The notes beneath the pieces are model-generated. The model worked only from the letters and a program-made list of their open reading frames with translations, searched no databases and was not told the origin of the DNA. A DNA stretch of 64,000 nt from Neolewinella maritima. GTDB lineage: Bacteria; Bacteroidota; Bacteroidia; Chitinophagales; Saprospiraceae. How positions within the stretch are numbered: the stretch's first letter is position 1; every line of letters starts with the position of its first letter. Below, in pieces: positions 25,079 through 35,959 of the stretch. The translations under genes were made by a program, and so were the position numbers. The stretch is from the NCBI RefSeq assembly GCF_923081025.1, contig NZ_CAKLPZ010000001.1, positions 558,001 to 622,000 on the forward strand, read 5' to 3'.

Positions 25079-25122
25079 GGGGGAGCCGGGGCACGATCAT
25101 TAGTGATCACCCCGGCTCCCCC
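25079..25122. terminator. Bidirectional intrinsic terminator-like hairpin
   Basis: GGGGGAGCCGGGG (25079-25091) pairs with CCCCGGCTCCCCC (25110-25122), with an inner GATCA/TGATC stem. It lies between two convergent genes (dedA-type and SDR). No long T run follows on either side, so termination may depend on the stem alone. Confidence 0.75.
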
Positions 25123-25159
25123 ACGTATCGAATCTTGCTAACTAGCTAGTCTGTGTTGC

Positions 25160-26107
25160 TCAGGCCAGTTTCTGGTAGCCTTCCATGACCATCGGCTCGC
25201 CTACACTGAAGCCACCACCTACGTCGTAGCTGCAGCCGGTGATGTACTGCGTCTCGTCGCTGGCCAGGTAGCGCACCAGGCTGGCGATCTCAGCGGGATG
25301 ACCCACGCGGCGGGCGGGCAGGAACTTGCGCTCCATATCCATAGCCTTCTCGGGGTGCTCGTCATTGAGCGGCGTAGCGATCTCACCCGGGCGTACGCCA
25401 TTGATGGTGATGTTGGTGCCGGCCAGGGCGAAGGCGGCACACTTGATGAAGCCACCCAGGGCGTGCTTCGTCATCGTGTAGGTCGTATCGGCGGGGCTTG
25501 CGGCGTGCTCGTGCACGCTGGTGTTGATGATCAGGCGGCCCGGAGTCTTGCGGGGGCTGCTCACCTCACCGGTCAGTACTTTCTTGGCCATGTTGGCGAT
25601 CTCCTCGAATTTGGAGGTATTGCCGTCGGGGTCCATACCCAGCATGTAGCGGGTAGCGCGCTGGGTGGCGAGTACGGCGCCGAAGGTATTGACGCGGAAC
25701 AGGTCGTCCATTCCCGACAGCTCCAGATTGGGGAACTGCTTCATGGTCATCTTACCGGCATTGCTGAAGAAGATGTCCAGTCCGCCGAGCTGCTCTACGA
25801 GCGTGTCGATGGCCGGGATACAGTTCTCGGGCATGCTAAGGTCCATGTGCACGATGTAGCACTGGCGACCGAGTTTACGGACCGCTTCGGCGGTGACCTT
25901 GGCATCGTCCTCGTGGTGGGCGTAGGTGATACCTACATCACAGCCGTCCTTGGCCAGGGCCAGGGCGGAGTAGCGACCGATCCCGGAGTCTCCGCCGGTG
26001 ATGATGGCCTTGCGAATGCGGTTAGCATCCACATCGCGGTTCCCGGGGGGGACCATGGATTTTAGAAGTTCGTCTACGTTGGTGATTTCGCTTTTGCCGC
26101 TTGACAT
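25160..26107 (-). CDS. Short-chain dehydrogenase/reductase
   Basis: ATG 26107 gives 315 residues. The cofactor-binding motif TGGDSGIG lies near residue 44-51 and the catalytic YTMTKHALGG near residue 220 (Tyr and Lys of YxxxK). The N-terminal 35-residue lead is typical of SDRs related to glucose/ribitol dehydrogenases and YhdF-like enzymes. An inner block, NPGRP-like ITINGVRPGEIATP, fits the family's C-terminal substrate loop. It reduces or oxidises a carbonyl or hydroxyl compound with NAD(P). It follows the metal island on the same strand, but its own role there is unproven. Confidence 0.85.
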   Translation of the reverse strand: MSSGKSEITNVDELLKSMVPPGNRDVDANRIRKAIITGGDSGIGRYSALALAKDGCDVGITYAHHEDDAKVTAEAVRKLGRQCYIVHMDLSMPENCIPAIDTLVEQLGGLDIFFSNAGKMTMKQFPNLELSGMDDLFRVNTFGAVLATQRATRYMLGMDPDGNTSKFEEIANMAKKVLTGEVSSPRKTPGRLIINTSVHEHAASPADTTYTMTKHALGGFIKCAAFALAGTNITINGVRPGEIATPLNDEHPEKAMDMERKFLPARRVGHPAEIASLVRYLASDETQYITGCSYDVGGGFSVGEPMVMEGYQKLA

Positions 26108-26200
26108 GGTAGGATTGGTTTGGTTATGCTGGTACAATCATTTGGACCCGCGATTGTTCCAAAATCAGGCCATACCCACCGTAGTGTACCAACGGACGGG

Positions 26201-26419
26201 TCAGCGATCCACTGGCTTAGCCTCGAAGCCACCATCGGCTACTACGGCAGCTACCTCGTCTTCAGTGAGCTGGTCATTGGTCCGTACCGTGAGGATGCGG
26301 TCCTCACTTTCGAGGTCGACCTTCCAGTCGGTGATGCCCGCCTTGCCGTCCAGGGCGGGGGTGACGCCGCGTACGCAGCTGCCGCAGTTGATATTGGTCT
26401 TGAAGTGCATGGTTTTCAT
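26201..26419 (-). CDS. Heavy-metal-associated (HMA) domain protein
   Basis: This 72-residue protein is a single HMA/copper-chaperone fold. Its metal-binding loop is NINCGSC, a variant of the usual MxCxxC, near residues 9-15. The rest follows the beta-alpha-beta pattern (TDWKVDLESEDRILTV, then VAAVVADGGFEAKPV). It should bind Cu(I) or a similar ion in the cytoplasm and hand it to a partner. Its position in the metal island, next to a Csp-like protein, supports copper. Confidence 0.85.
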   Translation of the reverse strand: MKTMHFKTNINCGSCVRGVTPALDGKAGITDWKVDLESEDRILTVRTNDQLTEDEVAAVVADGGFEAKPVDR

Positions 26420-26448
26420 GGGTAGGAAATTGAATGGGGAAAGATAGA

Positions 26449-26487
26449 GTACCCCGTCGGACCGCTTAAGCCGTCGGACGGGGGTAC
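26449..26487. terminator. Hairpin between the Csp-like gene and the HMA gene
   Basis: GTACCCCGTCGG (26449-26460) is largely complementary to CGGACGGGGGTAC (26475-26487). It lies 16 bp after the Csp-like stop on the minus strand and before the HMA gene, so it may reduce read-through into the latter. Confidence 0.55.
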
Positions 26488-26503
26488 TTCTAGCAACCGG
26501 AGT

Positions 26504-26866
26504 TTAAGCGGCCATCTTGCGGCACTCGGCGGCGCACTTGCGGCAGCTCTCGGCGCAGCGCTGGCAGTGCTCGTGGTCGTGGGCGGCGCACTGTTCGGCA
26601 CAATACTCACAGACCTCGGCGCACAGGGCGCACTGCTGCTTACTGAACTTGGAGTCGGCGGCCATCAGACCGATGCTGGCCTGCAGCACTTCGATGCACT
26701 GGATGCAGCAGTAGGGGCAATCTGAGTTAGCTTCGCTGCTGCCTTCGGCGGTCATGGACTTCATGCCCGCCATTTTGGTCAGGCACACTTTGCAGTCGAT
26801 CAGGCACTCCAGGCAGGCTTCCATGCAGCTGGTGTACTGATCGGTAACGGATACGGATAGACTCAT
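26504..26866 (-). CDS. Four-helix-bundle copper-binding (Csp-like) protein
   Basis: This 120-residue protein has no signal peptide and a very high Cys/Met content. Cysteines occur with spacing for helix interiors: CMEACLECLIDCKVCLTKM, then CPYCCIQC, CALCAEVCEYCAEQC, and HCQRCAESCRKCAAEC. This is the copper storage protein (Csp/DUF326) pattern, in which thiolates inside a four-helix bundle sequester many Cu(I) ions. It should be a cytoplasmic store, as in Csp3. The neighbouring HMA, DUF305, DUF3347 and Cus genes agree with a copper role. Confidence 0.9.
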   Translation of the reverse strand: MSLSVSVTDQYTSCMEACLECLIDCKVCLTKMAGMKSMTAEGSSEANSDCPYCCIQCIEVLQASIGLMAADSKFSKQQCALCAEVCEYCAEQCAAHDHEHCQRCAESCRKCAAECRKMAA

Positions 26867-26882
26867 AGTAAAACGGGTTTGG

Positions 26883-27335
26883 TTAGTCTTGCTGCTTCAG
26901 GCGATAGATCATACGCTTCATCTGGGCGATCTCCATCTCCTGAGCTTCGATAATTTCTTCGGCGAGCTTGATGGCTTTGGGATCCTTCAAGTGGGCCTTT
27001 TCGCTGACCATGATGGCCGACGAGTGGTGGGGGATCATGGCCTTCATCCACTGCACGTCGCTCACGAAGGTTTGCTCGCGCAGACCGGCGTAGCAGAGCA
27101 CAAACGTGAGCACCGCTACTCCCATAATTGCGTAGTTCCAGACCTTCCGTTCGTACATCCCCCACATGAAGCCCATCATGATCAGGACCATCGGGGCAAT
27201 CATCAGCAACGTCATATAGGTGCGGGTAGGACTGAGCATCACGTGATCCAGCCGGTCTACGTTCAAAAACATCACGGCGTACATCACCACGAAGGATACG
27301 GTCATCATAAGCCCGAACTTGAGGTAAGGATTCAT
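26883..27335 (-). CDS. DUF305 family membrane protein
   Basis: This 150-residue protein starts with three membrane helices (LMMTVSFVVMYAVMFLNV, TLLMIAPMVLIMMGFMWG, MGVAVLTFVLCYAGL). They are followed by the DUF305 motif MIPHHSSAIMVSE and a long amphipathic helix (EIIEAQEMEIAQMKRMI). The His/His and Met residues of this domain are thought to bind metal. It lies 16 bp upstream of the Csp-like gene on the same strand. DUF305 proteins are frequent in copper-resistance loci. Confidence 0.85.
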   Translation of the reverse strand: MNPYLKFGLMMTVSFVVMYAVMFLNVDRLDHVMLSPTRTYMTLLMIAPMVLIMMGFMWGMYERKVWNYAIMGVAVLTFVLCYAGLREQTFVSDVQWMKAMIPHHSSAIMVSEKAHLKDPKAIKLAEEIIEAQEMEIAQMKRMIYRLKQQD

Positions 27336-27408
27336 TCCGGTATGCTGCTCGTGACGCGGGGGCTGGGCGGCGGCGCGCCGGTGCGGTGGGATTGGCGGGA
27401 ATCGGTCA

Positions 27409-27915
27409 TCACTTGCTGATTGTGTCAGTGACCTTGCCGCAGGTGAGCATCTTGTCTCCGTAAAAGGGGTTGCGCACTTCGGCTACCTCGCTGAACCAGT
27501 CGGCACCCGCTCCGTCGAAGGCCATGGGGCAGTGCATCTTGTAAATGGTGCCGGTCTTTAATCCGTGCTCTATCAAGGGAGCTATTTCTTCGCTTAAGTC
27601 AGCAAATGCAGCCCGTTGTGCAGTGATGTCCCGGGTAAGACTGATCACAAAAGCAGCGGTCTTGGCACCACGCCACTCATCGGTAAGCGCCTCCGATATA
27701 GCACGGGCCGCCGTTACGGCCGATTCTGTATCCGCGTTGACCAGGGCACTGCGCAGGTGCAGGTAGTTCTGAAACACCTTGTCGATCATCGCATCGGCAA
27801 ACTCAGCGTCGGAGTTAGCGGAAGCCATGACCGGCTGGTGTTCTACCTGGGCGGTGCTGTTGCCGCAGGCAAGGAGCAGCAGAGAGAAAAGGAGCAGTAT
27901 ATACCGGTGCATCAT
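27409..27915 (-). CDS. DUF3347 lipoprotein
   Basis: A start at 27915 gives 168 residues with lipobox LLFSLLLLACG. The mature domain is DUF3347, a helical module ending in a copper-ligand-rich tail: KMHCPMAFDGAGADWFSEV followed by RNPFYGDKMLTCG. The His, Cys and Met residues suggest Cu(I) binding in the periplasm. The same tail forms the C-terminus of the CusB-like protein at 28577-30373, so this gene is a stand-alone copy of that module. Confidence 0.87.
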   Translation of the reverse strand: MMHRYILLLFSLLLLACGNSTAQVEHQPVMASANSDAEFADAMIDKVFQNYLHLRSALVNADTESAVTAARAISEALTDEWRGAKTAAFVISLTRDITAQRAAFADLSEEIAPLIEHGLKTGTIYKMHCPMAFDGAGADWFSEVAEVRNPFYGDKMLTCGKVTDTISK

Positions 27916-27996
27916 GGTTCTTTTTATACACACAACACGGGTTTGCCCGGTCGGGCGTACTCATACTTTGCTAATGCTTACTGTTTTATGCGGCAG

Positions 27997-28569
27997 CTAC
28001 AGTTCATCTAGCGGGCGCGGCGTGTAATATCCCCGGGCCCGGAAGGCGGTGGGGGATAGTCCGGTGTCCTGCTTGAACACCGCCGTGAAGCGGCCGGCGC
28101 TGCCGTAGTTGAGCTTGCGGGCGATTTCGGAGACCGGCGCGTGGGTCTGGGTCAGGAGTTGCTTGCCCCGCTCCATGCGGTGCAGGCGGTAAAACTCGAC
28201 GATCGTGCGCCCTTCTTCCCGGCTGAACATCCGGCTGAGGTGGGAGTAGCTCTGCCCGATATCGGCACTGATCAGGTCAGACAGGGAACGGGAGGTGTCT
28301 GCCCGGTCGTCATACACGTAGCTCACGATCAGTCCCTTGATCCGGCTGACCACCCCGCCCTGCCCCTCCCGGATACGGAAGCCGAGGGAGCCGAGCTGCT
28401 GGCTCAGTTTGCTTAGTATATCGTCGTCCCCGTCCGGAGGCCAGCCCGAAAGTAAGCCCAGTTCGATCCGCTCGATGCGCCACCCCAGCGTATCGGCGAC
28501 TTGCCGTACGACCAGCTTGCAGCGACTGCAGACCATATTATCGATATATACGTGTTGCTTGTCGTGCAT
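27997..28569 (-). CDS. HMA-AraC fusion transcriptional regulator
   Basis: ATG 28569 gives 190 residues; its stop lies in the island between cusB and the DUF3347 gene. The N-terminal about 75 residues begin HDKQHVYIDNMVCSRCKLVV and follow an HMA ferredoxin-like pattern with MVCSRC as metal loop. The C-terminal 95 residues are an AraC helix-turn-helix pair (SHLSRMFSREEGRTIVEF and SEIARKLNYGSAGRFTAVFK). I infer a one-component cytoplasmic Cu(I) sensor that regulates the cus genes. Its start is 8 bp after the CusB stop. Confidence 0.85.
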   Translation of the reverse strand: MHDKQHVYIDNMVCSRCKLVVRQVADTLGWRIERIELGLLSGWPPDGDDDILSKLSQQLGSLGFRIREGQGGVVSRIKGLIVSYVYDDRADTSRSLSDLISADIGQSYSHLSRMFSREEGRTIVEFYRLHRMERGKQLLTQTHAPVSEIARKLNYGSAGRFTAVFKQDTGLSPTAFRARGYYTPRPLDEL

Positions 28570-28576
28570 AGCTCCT

Positions 28577-30373
28577 TTATTTACTGAGGGTGTCGATGGT
28601 GGAGCCACAGGTCAGCATAGCGTCTCCGTAGAAGGGGTTGCGGATGGGCAGCTCGTCGCTCAACCAGTTGCCCCCCGCCCCGTCGAAGGCCATGGGGCAG
28701 TGCTGCACGTAGAGCGTATCGGTAGCTCCGAAGGCCGTCAGCGTATTGATCAGGGCCTGCGACAGGAAGCCGAACTGTACGCGCTGCTCAGTTACCGACT
28801 CCGCACCCGCGACCCCGCCCAGGTGGGTGGTGAGGGCATCTGACTGCTCCATCCAGTAGCGGTGGGCCGCGCCGTCGACTAGGGACATATCGACCGCGGA
28901 AATGGCCGTACGCAGGTCTTGCAGGATATCCGGGCTGGCGGTCTGGCTAGCAACTAACCGGTCCTTGAGCGGCAGGTAGGCTGCGGCTACTGCGGCAAGC
29001 TGTTCCCGGAACGCGGCAGGCGCTTCGTCGCGGTAGTTGGGTAGTACCAAGGCCGTGACTTCCTCGGATTCCCGGCCCCGCACGATCACGTCGCGGTTCA
29101 TCATGCTGAACTGGTTGTTGAGCTGGGCGGCGGCATCGAGCTGGAAAGTGCCATTGGTCACTACGCGCTCGCCCGCCGTAAGGCCGGATAGGACGGGGTA
29201 GGTATTGCCGGCAGCCGGACCGACCGTCACCTCCCGAAACTGGTAGGTGGGTACGGCCGCGTCCGGTACTTCCACGTAGACGACCGAGCGCTCACCGGTC
29301 CAGAGTACGGCGGACTTAGGCACGGCCAGCGCCTCGTCCGCCGAGGATTGCCGCAGGCTTCGCGCGCCGGCCGAGGGGGCAATGCTACCCCGGATAAACA
29401 TCTGCGGCTTCAGCCGGCCGGAGCGGTTGTCGACCTCGGCGCGGATCGAGGCCGTGCGCGTCTGCGGATCGACGAGGGGGTCGATGAAGGCCACCCGCGC
29501 GGTGTACGTCCGCTCCGGCAGGGAGGCCACGGTGAAGCTGACCCGGTCGCCCACCCGTACCTGCGCCAGGTCGCCTTCGTAGGCATCGAAAAGCGCCCAG
29601 AGCTGGCTAAGGTTGGTAAGGGTGTACAGACTGCCGCCGGCCATGACGTAGTCGCCCACCCGGGCGCGCACCTCCAATACCGTGCCCCTGCGCTCGGCGT
29701 AGACCGGGAAGTTGGTGATGACCTCACCGCTGCGCTCGACCTCCGCGATCTGCTCCTCACTGATCTTGAAGTTACGCAGTTTGTTGCGGGCGGCGGTGAG
29801 AAGCTCGGGCGACAGGGCGGCGAGCTTGCCGGCCTCCAGAAGCTCTTCCTGGGCTACGACCAGTTCGGGGCTGTAAATGGTGGCGATCTGCTGGCCGGCC
29901 CGTACCTCCTCACCGGGGTAGGTAACCAGTAGCCGCTCCAGGCGGCCGGGGTAGTTGACGGACTGTACGGTAGCAGTGGTCTGGTTTAGGGCCAGGCGAC
30001 CGGTGAGTTGTAGATTCCTCTCTCCCAACCCCGCTCCAGCGGAGAGGGGGGATGACGCGCCTACCTCCGTAGTGCGTACCCGGGCCAGGGCAACCGCGGC
30101 TTCGGTCATCGTGAGTACGGTAGGGTCGCTGCTGCTGCCGGCTGCGAGGGGGATGAGGTCCATGCCGCAGATGGGGCAGTCACCGGGCTCGTCGCGTTGG
30201 ATCTGGGGGTGCATGGAGCAGGTCCAGGTGGTATGCTCCGTCGTCTGCCGAGCTTGCTCGTCCGCCGACAGTACAGTATGCGCATGCTCGTCCGCTCCAC
30301 CGAAGAGGATATATCCGCCAAGCAGACCAACGAGAAGCGCGAAGGCGATAGAGAGGATCGTCTGAAGTTTCAT
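28577..30373 (-). CDS. CusB-like RND efflux periplasmic adaptor with C-terminal DUF3347
   Basis: This 598-residue adaptor starts with an N-terminal membrane anchor (ILSIAFALLVGLLGGYILF) and a heavy-metal-binding stretch TWTCSMHPQI, then CPICGMDLIPL near 50-76. The membrane-fusion domain (lipoyl/barrel, NYPGRLERLLVTYPGEEV) follows. The C-terminal 150 residues are a fused DUF3347 module ending QHCPMAFDGAGGNW and RNPFYGDAMLTCG. It links the inner-membrane pump CusA to the TolC-like channel. Repeats of palindromic families 1 and 2 and one iterated motif lie inside the gene. Confidence 0.92.
   Translation of the reverse strand: MKLQTILSIAFALLVGLLGGYILFGGADEHAHTVLSADEQARQTTEHTTWTCSMHPQIQRDEPGDCPICGMDLIPLAAGSSSDPTVLTMTEAAVALARVRTTEVGASSPLSAGAGLGERNLQLTGRLALNQTTATVQSVNYPGRLERLLVTYPGEEVRAGQQIATIYSPELVVAQEELLEAGKLAALSPELLTAARNKLRNFKISEEQIAEVERSGEVITNFPVYAERRGTVLEVRARVGDYVMAGGSLYTLTNLSQLWALFDAYEGDLAQVRVGDRVSFTVASLPERTYTARVAFIDPLVDPQTRTASIRAEVDNRSGRLKPQMFIRGSIAPSAGARSLRQSSADEALAVPKSAVLWTGERSVVYVEVPDAAVPTYQFREVTVGPAAGNTYPVLSGLTAGERVVTNGTFQLDAAAQLNNQFSMMNRDVIVRGRESEEVTALVLPNYRDEAPAAFREQLAAVAAAYLPLKDRLVASQTASPDILQDLRTAISAVDMSLVDGAAHRYWMEQSDALTTHLGGVAGAESVTEQRVQFGFLSQALINTLTAFGATDTLYVQHCPMAFDGAGGNWLSDELPIRNPFYGDAMLTCGSTIDTLSK
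28803..28820 (+). repeat. 18-bp iterated motif, copy 6 (in cusB-like gene)
   Basis: GCACCCGCGACCCCGCCC lies inside the cusB-like gene; its complement encodes Gly-Gly-Val-Ala-Gly-Ala. Confidence 0.7.
29332..29380. repeat. Palindromic element family 2 in the cusB-like gene
   Basis: CCTCGTCCGCCGAGG is followed 26 bp on by GCCGGCCGAGGGGGC, translated inside CusB (SLRQSSADEALA on the minus strand). It matches the element at 33611-33659 in the cusA-like gene. Confidence 0.55.
30015..30053. repeat. Palindromic element family 1 in the cusB-like gene
   Basis: TTCCTCTCTCCCAACCCCGC is followed by CTCCAGCGGAGAGGGGGG, read as SPLSAGAGLGERN on the minus strand of the cusB-like gene. Confidence 0.65.
30242..30275. 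repeat. Palindromic element family 2 in the cusB-like gene (short)
   Basis: CGTCTGCCGAGC and GCTCGTCCGCCGAC are arranged as inverted copies near the CusB N-terminus, translated as LSADEQARQT. Confidence 0.45.
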
Positions 30374-30386
30374 GATGTGGGGGAGT

Positions 30387-31639
30387 TTAGCGACGTGGCA
30401 GGTAGCGGTCCACGAGGGCGGCCTGGTTGAGGAGGGTTTGCTGGGTGGTGATGGCTTCGAGGCGGTAGTCGATGAGCTCGTTTTCGAGTCGTAGCAGCTC
30501 GTCGAAGGGGCGTCGCCCGTTGGCGTACTCGCTGCGAGCGATCGTGAGGGCGGCCGCGGCCGTATTGACTTGCTGACGGAGGAAGGATAGGCGTCGTTCG
30601 GCGTCCAGGCGGGCGATCTCGGCGCGCCGGATGGTAGCGGTAAGCTGGTTGGTCACAGAAGTGCGGCGGGTGGCGATAGCCTGGATGCGTAGGGCCTCCT
30701 CGTCGCGCTTGGACTGGTATTTGCCCCCGCTCAGGGGGAGGCGGAGCATAACCCGGGGCAGGATGGCATCGCGGCCGTTGCCCTCCGGCTCGGCGTCGGT
30801 ACGCGGACCGGTGAGGATATAGTCCACCCCCACGCCGAAGCTGGGACGGGCCTCCAGATCACTGAGGACTACGGCGCGGCGCGAGATCTCTTCCTGTAAG
30901 GCGAACACGCGGATCTGGGGGTGATCCTGTAGGGATAGCTCGTCCGGCAGCTCGCGGGGCAGGGCAACCTGGGGTACAACCAGCGTGCGGGGCAGCGGCT
31001 GATTAACGAGTTCTTCGATGGTAGTCCAGGCCGCGGCAGCCTCGGCACGTAGGGCTTCGATGCGGCGCTGGAGCAGATTGGTCTGCAGCTCCGCGCGGTA
31101 TGCATCGACCGAGCTACCGCGGGAGTTTTCTACCCGGGTCAGGGCGACTTCCCGGAGACTGGCGTAGAGGTCCAGGCTTTCCCGGAGCGCGGCGGCTTGC
31201 TCCTCAGCGGCGACGATGGTGTAGTAGGTAGTTTCCAGCCGGTATAGCAGCTCGAGTTGCAGGGCGGCGGCCTGCTCCAACAGGGGTTGAGCGCGGGCAT
31301 CGGCTAGTGCGGACATAGCCACCAGGGTGCCCGGCCAGGGGAGCATCTGGGTGACCATCACGCGGGCGCGCTGGGGACCGAGGCGGGTCTCGACCGGCAG
31401 AATGGACACGCCGCCCCTGATCTCCAGGTCGGGAAGCTGGCGGAGTTGCGGACTCACCGCCAGTGCGGCCCGGTAGTCGTAGCTCAGGGCTATCAGTTCT
31501 GGATTGTCTTGGCGGAGTAGGCTGCGCAGGGAATCCAGAGACTGCGCACCCGCGGCCCCGCCCCAGGTCACGGCTAGCAGGAGCGCTGCAAGTGACACCA
31601 CAGCTCGCCTATTAATTAGTGAATTTCGCATTGCATACA

Positions 31640-31643
<4 letters not shown>
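30387..31643 (-). CDS. TolC family outer-membrane efflux channel (CusC-like)
   Basis: The ATG at 31643 overlaps the CusA stop as ATGA, suggesting translational coupling, and gives 418 residues. A signal peptide (AVVSLAALLLAVTWGGAAGA) precedes the two coiled-coil repeats of the TolC fold, for example LALEEQAAAL-type helices and the closing NELIDYRLEAI near the end. It should form the outer-membrane conduit for the Cus pump. An 18-bp iterated motif encodes the signal-peptide end. The CusB start is 13 bp downstream of its stop. Confidence 0.88.
31546..31563 (+). repeat. 18-bp iterated motif, copy 7 (in TolC signal peptide)
   Basis: GCACCCGCGGCCCCGCCC; its complement encodes Gly-Gly-Ala-Ala-Gly-Ala at the signal-peptide cleavage region of the TolC-like protein. 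Confidence 0.7.
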
Positions 31644-35446
<3,803 letters not shown>

Positions 35447-35516
35447 GCCGGTGCGTTATCACAACGAGGAAAGCCCTCCACGGTAGCGGAAGGCAGGCAG
35501 GACAAAGCGGCAAAGG

Positions 35517-35924
35517 CTAAATGCGAAACACCTGAAAACGGCGCGGCACGTCGATCAGTCGCGGCGGCGGACGGTAGTTTTCAAACGTCTTATTGGCGCG
35601 CGCACGCAGGTGCAGGGTGTAGGAAGGGGTGGGGGCGGGAGGGAGCGAGGGGGCAAAGGCCGGCGGGGTCGGCAGGTCGCCGGCGTCCACTACCTGCTGG
35701 TCGATATCTGATTTGACAAGCTCGTGCTCGTTGTTGCAGCAGTCCTTCTTGGCGGCCGCGTGCAGGGGGCAAGCGGGGGCCGCGGCATCCTCATGGCATA
35801 CTTCGGCGGCGGCAAATAGCGCTACCGACCGCAGTTCCCCCATGCAGAAATGGCGGTTGACCGTCACGCCGACGGAGCCGACGAACAGGAGCAGGGCCAG
35901 GAAGAGAGAAACTACGCGATGCAC
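35517..35924 (-). CDS. HYC_CC_PP-type small exported protein
   Basis: This 135-residue protein has a signal peptide (MHRVVSLFLALLLFVGSVG) followed by NRHFCMGEL, a DCCNNEHELVKSD motif and a proline-rich C-terminal half (LPTPPAFAPSLPPAP, then YRPPPRLID). This order of a His/aromatic/Cys motif, a double cysteine and a PP segment fits the HYC_CC_PP family, which occurs in Bacteroidota. The role is unknown; the cysteines suggest metal binding. It precedes the cusA-like gene on the same strand, 70 bp upstream, and probably leads its transcript. Confidence 0.8.
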   Translation of the reverse strand: MHRVVSLFLALLLFVGSVGVTVNRHFCMGELRSVALFAAAEVCHEDAAAPACPLHAAAKKDCCNNEHELVKSDIDQQVVDAGDLPTPPAFAPSLPPAPTPSYTLHLRARANKTFENYRPPPRLIDVPRRFQVFRI

Positions 35925-35959
35925 GTTCCGTAAACGGTATTAGTCAGCCGCTAGTTGTG

